Shown here in pieces: positions 34,401-46,535 of a stretch of 64,000 nt of DNA. The notes beneath the pieces are model-generated. The model was not told the origin of the DNA, ran no database searches, and was given only the letters and a program-made list of their open reading frames with translations. Within the stretch, counting starts at the first letter, position 1. Every line of letters starts with the position of its first letter. Where the stretch lies: NCBI GenBank assembly GCA_019722365.1, contig JADFUC010000759.1:372001-436000 (forward strand). The letters are read 5' to 3'. The DNA comes from Lithospermum erythrorhizon. Lineage: Eukaryota > Streptophyta > Magnoliopsida > Boraginales > Boraginaceae. The translations under genes were made by a program, and so were the position numbers.

Positions 34401-37400
34401 AAAGAGATCCATCACACTTCAAATGCGGCAGTACCAAGTGGAAATCTAATCCTCACTTTCACTTGACAACGTGTCTAGATTCCGGACTAAGCATGAAATG
34501 CCAGGACTCTCGGTGAAGTTCGCAATCACAAGAAAGCGGTTATGCTACTACAAAGCTCTTGGGATCAACTTTAGACTAGGTTCAAGAATAAGACGCTAAA
34601 AACTTTTCAACTGGGGACGGTGCTCGACGATGGTGTAACAGGACAAAATGATGCCGCTCAACCCCTACTACACGCATTGAATTGGCCGACTCAAGGGATT
34701 TAACGGCGTCTACTCCTACTTGTGAGTAACGGACGGTCAAAGAACGGAATCGGGCACCCCATTTGTACACAACAAGACCAAGTGAGTTTAAGCAAGAATC
34801 CAATCTTTCTATTCCAACACTATCTCTAAAACCTCGTAGGACTAGTGGTCCCAAGAGAGCGGTAGTGTTCAACACAAAGCGATACACGAGGATTCCCCGT
34901 AAAGTTGTTCAGTTCAAGAAGAAATACATCCTTTCATGAAATTCCGAGATCCTTCTACTCAAGCACGAAACTCGCCCTGATATTCAAATGTAATGATTAT
35001 CCACGAATGAGACCGGCCCCGACTACTAAAATTGTGCGCCGGGCCAAAGAACATATACAATTATGTCCAACAAGCCTCCAAAGCCGACATGCTTATTCGA
35101 CTACTGTCGCTAAGTGCCAACAAGAACATATCTCATCATATCCAAAGAAGCCTCTAAAAAGCTCGGACATGGTTATTCTCTCGACTACCAAGTCGCTAAG
35201 GTCACTGTGAATATATCACTTGGTCTTAATACGCCTAAAGCCGACAAAGACATCTGACCACAGCCTCTAAAGTTCTGGTCGAGACATATCCACTCAAGAT
35301 CCAACCTAATCTCCTCGAAGAGCCATGTGGACGCATAAACTCCACCGAATTAGCTGCATCCAAAGCAACCATCTCAAGATCAAGTCATAAAGTCCTTTCG
35401 AGCAAGATTGATTAGTTCAAATTTCGAATCGCACAAGCCTACACCAACAAAGAATCCCTCGTAGCTATTATTAAAGCTTCCGAAAGGGAGACGCACTCAA
35501 GATGACTACACCAGTAAAGTTCCTAGATTGCAACTCCGACTGTATACAAGTGGAACATCGCTAAAACCCTGGGGACTGGGACTAAGGTCAAGCTGAAGTC
35601 ATGATGTTTCGAGACAAATGCAAAGAAATACTTTTAAAAGCACAAGACACAAGAGTAAGATAAAAGTCAAAAAGCAAAGACGCGACAAATTTCCAGGACG
35701 TAACAAACACGTACTCCGAGCGCATTTACCTAATGCCGCGTATAACACTTCATGATGTAGGTACTTCATTTATCTATCCACGCATCCATGTTACGAATAT
35801 CGAGGATCGAAATGAAGCGTCCTCTACACCAACAAACAAGATACTCAAGCACTACGCAATCACAAAGCAGATCTCACTCGTAGGGACAATGTATTTAGCC
35901 TAAATGGCTTAGCCATGGCTAATGCTAAACAAACAACAAAGAAATCAAAAAGCGCGAAAGACTTGGGAGAAAAGCATTAAGAATACAAGCAATCAAGATA
36001 AATCAAAACCATAAGGAGCGCAATGGCGATACACCCTACACTTCAAAGAAGATAAACACAACCCCAAGCAATTGTGGGCGATATCCCCTCCTCGTTACGA
36101 GGAAGCATCAACATCACAAACAGAAAGAACGAATGTGGCGAAGAATTCATCATCCCTTAACTAATTATCAAATCAAATCAAATCAAGAAAAGTGCCGAGA
36201 GTCGAAGAAAACACCAGCGAGTATGTCAAGTTAGCAGGAATAAGTTCCCTTTACTTACTAACGCCCTCAAACAAAGGAGTCACCGGATATGGACCTAAAA
36301 ACCAAAATAAAGTAATCCAAGAGCAACAAGGTCAAAAGAAACATTCTCGCATTCACTCAATACCACTAAAACGCACGGTCGTCGCATCAAGGTACGATGT
36401 GGATATATACGACCAAAAGTAAGCGTAGCATATCGCGTGGAAATATACAAAAGAACGTGCCCAACATCCCAAGTCACAAAGTTCCAACCCACAGCAGGCC
36501 AAAGCAGCAGTTAGCAGAGAAGAGTAAAAAGGAAAGCCCACCAACCGAGTTCCTAAAAAGTCCATTATACCTGCAAAGTTCCACTCTATGCTAAGCTACG
36601 ACGCAAAGGGTACATGCTTGTAAGCCAAATAAAAAAAAGAGAGCCAAAGAAAAGCAAATAATGGCCAAGAAATCTACATGCGTATATCTCCCCGAATAAA
36701 ACGGAGGCCTAAACTATCCATAAAATTCCGTAAAAAATGAGCGTAAAACTAGATTCGTGAGACGGAGTACGGAAAATTTGAATCACCCAATCGTAGCCTC
36801 TGAAATAGGAGAAAATTCCCCAAAGTCGCGAAGAAGCACCTGAAGTTCAGACCCCAAAGTCGAAACTTCAAGAGATCATATCTCGCTTCCAGAATGAAAA
36901 TGGAAGACCTCCTACCTATCAAAATGACCGGTCTTCGTAACAAGCTTCTAAGAATATAAAGAAATATCAAATGTATAAGTAATGCAAAAATTTATGGTCA
37001 TACAAGAAAACATTGCCAGCTTTTTTGACTTAACCGAATATGAACTATGAAAATTGTTTCTATATTTTTAGAATACAAAGTGAAAGTTAAAAGGTCATAT
37101 TTTTATCATCAAAATTAGTACAAGCGAAGCAATTGGGCGACAAGGCACAACCACAAATCCAAGTTCAAAGAGTCAAACATTCACATGATCATCAAAATAT
37201 ATAAAATTTTGATTTTTATGGTGAATTAAAGCGTGAAGATCATCAAGAGTTATCGCATAACATCATCAAGCATACACAATCGCCAATTAAAAGTGAGGGA
37301 AAGTATAGCAAGTTTCTAACTTTACCGATGAAACTTAAGATTCTTCAAAAAGCAAGAAACTTCACCTAAATCCTCAACTTTAATCTCGGCAAAAATGCAT

Positions 37401-38626
37401 GAAGATATATTAGTATGATTACGCAATCATATCAAAAAATTAAAGTCAGACGTTTTACGCAAAGAAAAGAAAAAAATCCCAGAGCACCTCGAACCGCGCG
37501 CCGCGCAGGAGAAAAAGACGGTGAAATTTGATTTTCGGGTCTTATCTCACGCTTAAATAAACAAAGCCTAGTCAACCAAGACCTAAAAAAGCCCGCCAGA
37601 CGGGTTCCTCTTGGACAAGAAGGCTCGTGGTTTGGAAATCGAGACAATCGAACATCTCCACCACAAGAAGGGTTCAAAATTCAAGAAAATAAATTTTATT
37701 TAATCAAAATTTATCCTAAATATTTATCTGCTAACCAAATAAACCGATATCGAGCCGGAAAATTTGAAAAAAATAGAGTTTCTTTTTAAAGTAACTCTAA
37801 AATTAAAATAATTAATTTAAAACCCTAGGTCAAGATTAATTATTTTAATATTTAACATAACTTAAATTCATGTTAAAATTGCAACACACTCAAGTAAACT
37901 ACTTAGGTCTCTTATACTAATATAAATGTATTAAATCTGTAGTACTAACATATAACGTATTTATGTTAAGAATAAAACCCTAAAAATTAATTCTATTAAA
38001 TTCCCTACTGACGAGAATTAAACGAGGCTCTTTTAACACGTACTAAATTCATTAATGATTAATAATCCTGTAGTATCTATTAAATCCTTCATGGACTGAA
38101 TTAAAACGGGTTTTAACATGTACCACCATGTTAACACAAACCTCAAGTAATTTAATTCTCTAACTAATCGAGAATTAAACGGGATCCCAATGCTGGTCAA
38201 GTATTAAATCCCACCAAGTTTTTTACCAACAATCTTCGCATCGAAACTTAATTTTGATTTTAGAAAAGAACAACTTAAATAAGTCAACCATCCTACAAGT
38301 CGCCAAACGACCAGGGGTCGTAATTGTGTGATCATGCATGAAATGGTATGTAATATCCCTCAGAAAACAAGTAATCATCCTTCCAAAGTTCCCAAACGAC
38401 ATGGATGATGACCAAGGACTGCAGAGCCTTCCAAATGCAAGTTCAAGTAGCACCCAAATATGGTTAATCGCTAACAAAGCTAAAAAATAGACCGATGTTA
38501 ATCCATAAAGAGTAGAAAGAATACAGTAAAATAAAGACCCATGAAAACCAACACAGTAAAAATGAATATTTGTTTGAAGTCGAACCTATACCTACTACAA
38601 GTATGTACCTGCTCCGGCAATCAGAG

Positions 38627-40732
38627 ACATCTAAATTATCAAAGCCATTAATTAAATGACAAGAATCAAATTAATTAAAAGTCGAGCCACTAAAAGATGT
38701 CACGTGGCTAATTAGAATTTTCGATCAAACCCTAAATTCAAATCAAAACCCTCGATCGAACAAGTGGTTCCAAATCAAGCCCCCGAAATTCAAGTAAAGA
38801 TATGGTTTCCACATTAATTAACTCCAACAAAATTTTCGAGAAAACAAGACGCATTAAATGTCAATTGCAGTTCTAAACCCCACCTTATTGATTAAAATCG
38901 CCATGAATATCTGGTGCCACTTCAAAACCACGGCCTGAAATTGCAGGTCCAATCAAGACTACGTAAGTATTCTAAAATCAAGATCTTATTCAAAATCAAG
39001 GCTCCAAAAGGTCCGGATCACATGAAACGATTTAATCTTTGTAAAAAGAACGCTAACCTTCTTTGTTTTATTCGGGAGCATTGACACCAACTAATTCCTA
39101 AATTATTCGACGGTCTGCATCTTCTGTCAAAATTTAATACCAAGATTGATCCACCTCAAATCAAATCCGCCTAACTGCGCCAAGATTCAAGCCCAAGACT
39201 ATAAATACCTCCATTCGCTTAAATTTTCGTGACAAATTCAATCAATCATCCTATTCTACCAAAAATGCGTGAACCTTTTTTTTATGTGAAGACAGATGCT
39301 TACCTGAATAATTTCACACCAAGTAATTCCTAAATTATCCTGACGGTCCAGACTGGGCTCAAAATTCAACTAATAAAGATCGCGATCCGCCTAAAATCAA
39401 ACCAAAGAAATCGAAGCAACATTCAAAACCTGTAAGACTATAAATACCCCCCTCCCCCCATTCGCCGAAATTTTCAGACAAATTTAATCAAGAATCATCC
39501 TATTCCACAAAAAAACACACCAAATCCTTAAGAAATACAGAGAAAAACCTTTTGCATTTTTCTAACTTAAATCTTTTGAAATACAAAGAAAGACAACGTA
39601 GCTATTGGAAAATACCTCCAAGTAGTCAAATAGAGTTGAATCAAGAATTACCGCACAAACGCAGTAATTCTTCAAGTTAGAAGCAAAAATCTGGCGAGTA
39701 ATCAATGAAGTTTCTCAAGAACGCTCAAATATTCAAGATGTTTGATGTACTGATTATTCAAAAACTTGACGAACATCTGATAAATTTCAGGTGATAATCA
39801 TCAAATTCCGATATGTGAATACACCGAGTTGCTCAGCCCCTATACTGATTATAAAGTAGGAAATACGCCGCTAAAGTCTCCTCTCTAGCTTGATCAAGAT
39901 TATCACCGCGTCGAAAGCTCCACCTTCATCGATTATCATCTTTATTAACAACAAACAAGTAAAGCTCAATAGATAGTTTGTAAGTAACGTACTTCAAAGC
40001 TTAAATCAAGTCCAAGTGCCCCAAATCTCACTAAGTCTCACCGGTCATATCCCTAAGTTCCACTCTACAACAACATGCCGTTACGCCGGTAGCATGCTGT
40101 AGTTGCTAACGCTCTGCTCAACACTCAGCTTCCTTATCACTCCATACAACTCGGCTCCCAGAAGTTCTATCTCAAATCATTATATCGCACTCAAGTTCCA
40201 TCAAAGACAAATACTTATCCACTACATAGTTCCAATTCACAAAAGTAAGACTTCCCAGCTGATGTTCAAAGTTCCACTAAGTTAGCATTCAAGAAGTCCC
40301 ACACCGCAAAAACCCTCAGTGAAGCCTCCATCAAGCCCACATGACCGAGATCAAGCTCCAACACCCAAGATCGCTCCTGCACTTAACCATATCCAAGTCC
40401 TGCACTGGCCCCCTGCCCATCACACTGTGACACATATCCAACTCAGAGATTCTATCCAGTCCAAATTAAATCAAGTCAAATCAAATCAAATCAAGCCTAA
40501 GCCTCAAAGCCTCGCTCAAATTAAGTCAAATCTGGGCTCAAATCAAGCTGCTCGCTCTCAAATCAAGTCAATCGCCAGTTCGCATATCTCACAAATCGTC
40601 AACAAATGCCAGACTTATATTGATAGCTCCATCCTCTTCGATTTGATAAAACACGCATATCGGCGACTTTCCCCTTACAGCCAATTTTATTGCACTCCGT
40701 ATCATAACACAAAATTCTTCTTTGGAATTACA
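38627..40732 (+). repeat. 3' LTR of the 11-kb element, promoter region duplicated
   Basis: About 2.1 kb. Two TATA boxes occur, at 39200-39207 and 39439-39446, because a segment of about 235 bp is tandemly doubled (about 39072-39290 and 39304-39530). The flanking homologous blocks (CACCAA-TAATTCCTAAATTAT before, ATCATCCTATTC after) appear twice here but once in the 5' LTR. Confidence 0.7.
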
Positions 40733-42004
40733 AAAAGAATCTTCCTCATAAAAACATATACATTTACACAACTTGCTTGTTATGTTATCGAGTTGAATAA
40801 AATTGGATATATTTAACACTATAAGAGGTTCAATTTACGCTGAGACACCATCCGACTATAATCAAAGTTAAAAGGCCGTATATCGACCGGCTCGCCTAAA
40901 CTCGCACTCCGCCCGAAAAACCGGCCTTAAAGACAAGCGTGGTTCGTTTGCCTCTGCTATAAATCCAACCCAGCCTCGCTGTGCGTATCTACCCACCTGA
41001 GGCGACGGTTCGAACATACACTAAAAAAATTTGGATAATTTTGTGATAATTAATGTTAATTTGTAAAAAGAAGTAATCTTATGGGAATAAGAAAATTTTT
41101 AAAATAAATAAATAGTGTCTTAAATTGATACTTCAAACGCTTAATATATTCAATACTGCGATTCGATCGTGAATGCAACTATCAAACCACTTTAAAACCC
41201 GCTTAAGTGATATTGAATTGATAAAAAAACTTTTATTTATTACTTTCAAGAAATAACCCAAACCTCATGATAATTTTATAATATACTCCATAATTACCAA
41301 CTCAGCAATTAATATTTTTGCTACCGACCGAAACAAGAACGCATTGAGGTCCGTCCATGGTCTCAAGCTATATCTTTCAGGTTCAACATTTAGTTGATCC
41401 AACTCGGTAAGCTAGCACGTTAGCTCGGTATTTTATATTGCTATACGCTGACTCGATGTTTTATATTATTAAATATAATGGAAACTAGGTACATCATATA
41501 ATATTAAGGGCGTATGAAACTTTAATAGAAAATCTAAAAAAAGCTTTGAAATATCTTCTTATTTTAGTTTATCGGTGTTTTTAATATTGATTTTATGATC
41601 AAGGGATATACTAGTAACTCTTTTAGAACATGACCCAAATACAATCCAAGTATTAGAAGTTGATTTGCTCAAGAATCAAGTAATTTTGGGTGGGAGAACA
41701 TCGAATAATGACCTAGTGGCTAGGAGGTCTTTCAATGACTTAGAGGTTATGTGTTCGACTTTTATTTAAGGGGGTGGTGTCAGGTGTGGGTGCATTTTAA
41801 AAAAGAAAAAAAAGTAATTTTAGTTGGTACTGTACTCAACTTTAGAGTTTACTATGTTTTCCTAAGATGAATGTATCAAACTATCAATATTTAATGGGCC
41901 ATGTTGAATCTGAGATATAGAAAGTGACTTAAACCACCATTATGAAAGTTAAACTCAAGCTTAACCAATCAATTGGTCTAAAGGCTTCTGTCAAATCTGG
42001 GGTC
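40733..42004. other. Spacer downstream of the LTR element
   Basis: No gene seen. It contains a possible tRNA-derived SINE (listed) and, at 40870-41020, a GC-rich island with CCGGCTCGCC and CCGGCC strings that I cannot explain. Confidence 0.4.
41676..41812 (+). repeat. Possible tRNA-derived SINE
   Basis: TGGCTAGGAGG near 41720 resembles the polymerase III box A, and TGTTCGACTTT near 41751 resembles box B at proper spacing of about 30 bp. A unique body (GGGGGTGGTGTCAGGTGTGG) and an A-rich tail ending near 41812 follow. This arrangement is that of a plant SINE; box A is imperfect. Confidence 0.45.
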
Positions 42005-44394
42005 TCACTCCCTAGATGAATCTGATGTATAGTTCCAGATGATGCCTCCTAGTAAATTGTTTACTGCATGTGAAGCCATTGGGACAATGATACTTGAGGA
42101 CATGATTGCACCATAGCCATAAACAATCCCAACAATTGTGGCCCTGAAAGGCAATTTAATTAATCCTGTTAATGTCAAAAGCTTAACCGAGGAAATGAAA
42201 AAACACGGAGCTGAATGGAGACGTTGTATTCATATAGGCGACTCCAATTAACGGGATATGGCTTGATTTGGTTTGGTTTTAATATCAAAAGCTCAAATAA
42301 ATTTCTTCGTTTTACTGTAGAAACTTAAGTTGTGAATCATTAAGCATAAGAAACAACTAGTACCAGAGAGCAAAGGAATATTTTCGACCACTTCCTAAGT
42401 GTAAAATCCCAAACAAGGAGGCAACTAGGAGGACTCCCTTGAAGTCCAGACCACAAAGTGGTAACAATGCGCCTCGGAAAAGAAGTTCCTGTTGATAAAC
42501 ATAGGAAAGGAAAGGAGCATGTGTTAGTATAATTAAGATAAGCATGAAGCACGTGTTTAATACTTACCTCCGTGAGTCCTGGAAGAAATGCCACGATAAC
42601 ATAGTCGAAAGGTTCCAGTGATGTGAGGACCTACAGTTACAAATATTTCAGCATTAAGTCGACACCTTAAGTTTAAGATATTAGCTTTATCTAGTAAGAT
42701 AAAACGATGAAGATTTATCCGAGTGATTCACTTCATCTTGAACTCGGAGAAAGATAAGTGGATCAAAAACTTACCTGGCGATTAGCTGCTTCGCTGGACT
42801 CTGCAAATTCTGGCCATGTTATTAGCAGTAGATACCGGAGAGAAGATACCAGGATAACTAGAGCAGTTATCAACCCAACATGCCATATCTCAAAGCCAAC
42901 TACTGAATAAAAGGAGGTTCAGATTAATGTTCGTGTTAGATTAATACAGTGCATTGACAAATGGAAAGGATCAAGTGATGCATATTTCCCGTTGATTAGG
43001 ACCATCAAATTTATCAGTAATTACACTTTTCCATCATTAGAGAATTGATTTCTTCACTAGTTCAAGTGTTTACATTAATGATTGCAATTAAGCATTTAAT
43101 TTCTATCGCCTAACACTTCTAAAAACAGATTATCATCCTTCCTTGCTCATGTTAAGTAGATCAAATATACTTGTGAACCAAGGAAGCAAAAAACATTTGA
43201 AAGATACAATTACATATTTAAAATAGACCTCAAGAAGGTAGTCGCTAAATTTACATGGTAGTACTGTTGAACAATCTGTAACTGGCCATCCTTCGGCTGA
43301 AGCAATATGAGATGCCTGCAACATTGGTTGTGTTATAACTTATACGTAGTAACTTATAACTTCAAAGAGCCTCACGATCACTTCCATTTTTCTAGGTGAG
43401 ATTAAGTATAAATCAAGTCAACCAAGGATCTAAATTATCATCTGATTTAATCTTGTCTAATTTTCTGCATCTGGGGATCACAGATAGGTTTTGCATTCTG
43501 TAATTTGGTGGTGGGTATACATTATGATCATCTATATTGATGAATGATGTGTCTCAAATCTTAATAGAGCTTTAAACAATAACACAGCGGGACACACACA
43601 GTTGTAGAAGACGACTAGATTATATGGAGTATATCTTAACATCTAAGAGGATACTATTATCATTTTGATGGAATCTGCACAGGAAGGAGGGATTTTGCTA
43701 TGGTAATATCGCTTGAAAACATTAGATCATTCTCCATTTGAAGTGAAGATGAGAGAACTAAAAATTTTGAAGCATCCTATTAGAAAATTCTGTAAATGGC
43801 AGTATCTATCAAATGTGTGAAGAACCACTGATTTATTTTAACTCCTAGCATTACTTTATTTCCTAAGTGAGGATATAAGACGAAGACTAATACAAATACT
43901 TAACATATAAAACATGCATTTTAAGAAAAAACATTGATATTAACTAACATCTAGCGAGAAGAAATAACCTGTCGAAATGCAACACCCAAAACTCCAATCA
44001 AAGAAGACGTGGTAATGCAAGCCTGAAGCACGGCACTCCTAGACGCGACTGGTATAGAACCCCTTACCTCTGAATCCATAGCACTTGTAGGTAAATTACT
44101 TACCAATGCATCTAATTCATCAGGCTGAGTTTTCACAAGTGGCAAAACTTCATTTTCTTCTACTTTCTCATTCCTTCTTGATTTCTTTATCGATTTTCGA
44201 CTAGCAAACACCCGAACATCAACTCTAAATGCCTATGACAGAAACAAACAACCAATTATTTGCAAGAAATTGACAGTTGAAATTAAACAAAATGACCATC
44301 TTGGTAGAACTTAAAAATTAAGAACTCACACAACATAATCTGATTGGCCTAGACACAAATGTTGATGCTTTATCTGGACAACCAAATCTCCTAT
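42005..44394 (-). CDS. CPBP (CAAX-type) intramembrane protease, first exon missing
   Basis: Exons on the minus strand: 44394-44330, 44232-43969, 43315-43255, 42902-42775, 42630-42568, 42488-42364, 42143-42005, all GT..AG and in frame. The ABI/CPBP domain lies in the last four. Motif 1 (EExxxR) is GLTEELLFRG, with its two Glu split by an intron; motif 2 (FxxxH) is FGILHLG; motif 3 (HxxxN) is SHAVNN. Hydrophobic segments such as GLITALVILVSSLRYLLLI and ASLFGILHLG support a multi-pass membrane protein. The N-terminal part (CPDKASTFVSRPIRL, then a basic stretch KSIKKSRRNEK) could be a plastid transit region. The first listed exon begins in phase 1, so at least one upstream exon with the start codon exists; I could not find it between 44395 and 46500. 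In plants such proteins are predicted proteases; the substrate is unknown. Confidence 0.9.
42208..42278 (-). repeat. Minus-strand copy of the AAGTGGGG repeat in the protease's last intron
   Basis: GAATGGAGACGTTGTATTC, CATATAGGCGACTCCAATTA and ACGGGATATGGCTTG are the reverse complement of the family at 10611-10680. This is the most diverged copy. Confidence 0.6.
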
Positions 44395-46535
44395 CTGATA
44401 AACAAATTGGCAGCGTCAGAGATTATACATAAAAGCAACAAACTTCCTTCAATTAAAATATAAATGAGGACTAACTCTAACATTCCACACAAGAAAAGGT
44501 GATTAGTTTAATATATGGACAAAAAAAATATTCTTAGAGGGCATCAACAAGAATGCATAGAAAGTGAACTGATCTTGCAGAAAAGCATAATACTAACTAT
44601 GTTCAATATAAGTGATCGTTTAGACTAAAATTCTTGTTATTTTGCACCATCCTTAAACTTTTGACCACAGAAAATTTCGATTCTCATGTGTAATGATTAC
44701 AACTAATCAATGAAGGCACGAAAAAATTTGTATACATACTTAATAAAATAATTTTAATCTAAACAACCATTTTATATTATACGGACTGAAAATATGCTAA
44801 AGATTCCATTATTCTTGAAATATTGGATTATTGCTAAAGTAGTTACTTACACAATACATAAGATATATGACATGGTGTTGACTTTCCAGGGTAGTGGAGA
44901 GTGTGAATTCCCATTGATAGTTATATGAATGATAGTAAGGATTTCCAGAGGAGTTAATATGACGATTTCACACCGTTAGTATGATGATTTCACATGAATA
45001 ATACCAGAATCTAGAAAAGTTGTGACCCTTTAGTTGAAGCCTCAGAACATAATTTTCAAGATGATTTGGAATATTAATTCAAGATGGAAGAAAGGGAACT
45101 TAAATTATTGTTTCAGAATACTTTAGTCTAGATGTTTAACTGAACTGTGATAGGAATTATCATCTGGTGAAGTGGAGCCACAAAACCATTGGTGTTCCAA
45201 ATTTTAATCCAAATTGTATTTTCAACCCCAAATATCACTTATAATCAGTTTTTGCCCCCAATATATTCACACTTTTGTACTCCGTAGCAGGGGACTCGTA
45301 ACCGCTACTTGTGAAGTGCACACTGAAAACCTCTAGTTGAAGTAATATTATGCAAACCACTCCAGCAAGGTAAGTCACAAATTTGTACTCCTCTTGTTCA
45401 TTTCTAAAACATTCTTAGAAAAAAATATGTTATTTTCTTATAATTTTTAAGAAAAACTCATCTTATTCCTATTTGTTAATAATACTAATATATATAGTCG
45501 TAAAATTTTCTATAAACGATCCAACGTAATTATGAAGATAGAGAGTATAACACATTCGTTTGCTAAATAATACCTCCAATTTATATTATAAAATGTTGTT
45601 TTTTCAGACGTCCAACTTTAACCATCAATTCATTTTTTATTCTTGGGCTCAAAAAAAATATAAAAATCGATATCAATAAATCTATCTTAAATATATTTTC
45701 ATAAAGGTAAATTTTTACAATTTTATTATATATAATTAACTATTTATCACTGCTAAAATCGATACTCTAAAAAAAAATAAAAATTTTATATTTTAAATCA
45801 GTTTAAGTGACATCTATCACGCCTTCAATCGGAGTGGGAAGACATTCTTTATCATGGTCTTCGTAATCCATGATGAATTTTTTGTACAATTGTACTTGTG
45901 ACATGGATGCTTTGAGGAAAACAATAAAGTCAAAAGGATAATGAATGAAATTATGACCTAATTGATTTATTGACATGAAAGTCAGAGTTCGACAACAACT
46001 ATGATGATGTTCACGAGATGGAAAAAGCACCATTAGCAGCCAAGAAAGAAAAAACCAAGATACCAACAAACCTAAGAACCTATGCCCACGTAAGCTAAGC
46101 TTAAGACAACTCAATTACAAACAAAAATATACACCTCCTTTTATTGGATTGTGAATCTTTTTAGACATTCTCAGTTTGTGAAAGACTCAAATTACGAGGA
46201 CTTAAGAGTGTACACACCACGAGGCCATCATTTGGTATCTATAGTGTTTTGATTTTTAAAAATTGTGGATCCTTATGCTTACATCCCGATCTAATAGCTG
46301 ACAGAACCACGGCTAAGCTTTTACGTAAGCATCTGTAAGATTTATTTTTTTGACAATAACCAGGCCACATAAAAAGATAGCACTGAAGTTTGAGATAATA
46401 TTGAAATCATTTCACTACTGGTCTTGTATGATTAAACATTGCAAAAATAAAACTCAATATGTAAACTCAACATGAACTACTTCATCTTCAGTTTATTCTT
46501 CAAAAAGCAAAAAGACCAACTTTAGTCATTTAACA
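44395..46535. other. Region expected to hold the missing first exon
   Basis: The start of the CPBP protease gene should lie here on the minus strand, but no ATG exon ending in phase 1 stands out. An open frame at 46114-45803 has no ATG at its beginning (it opens with TTG right after a stop) and no family signature, so I do not call it a gene. Confidence 0.4.

Larger units (their letters stand above)
29436..40732 (+). mobile_element. Large LTR element (about 11.3 kb), no recognisable proteins
   Basis: Two long homologous direct repeats bound the block: about 29436-31425 and 38627-40732. Both contain AATCAAATTAATTAAAAGT near the left end, an ACTATAAATA TATA box, a CAAATCAAATCAAATCA stretch, TTCGATTTGATAAAAC, and end ATTACA. 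The TATA boxes give plus orientation. The internal 7.2 kb is rich in A and C on the plus strand and broken by stops in all frames; I recognise no gag, reverse transcriptase or integrase. It may be a non-autonomous LARD-type element or an autonomous one decayed beyond recognition. The LTRs differ heavily, so the insertion is old. End positions are estimates from where similarity stops. Confidence 0.75.

Noticed and set aside
40319..40816. 165-residue plus-strand open frame rich in QVKSNQI text
   Set aside because: It falls inside the 3' LTR and encodes the AAATC-type repeats; it is interrupted in the homologous 5' LTR.
43140..43255. Extension of CPBP exon 3 through KFSDYLLEVYFKYVIVSF
   Set aside because: The GTAAAT donor at 43254 gives the only phase that joins the next exon as LVGFEIWH; the extension is read-through into the intron.
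45803..46114. 103-residue minus-strand open frame with a hydrophobic start (GLLVSWFFLSWLLMVLF)
   Set aside because: It begins with TTG immediately after a stop, has no ATG before the hydrophobic stretch ends, and shows no family signature; possible but not supported as a gene.
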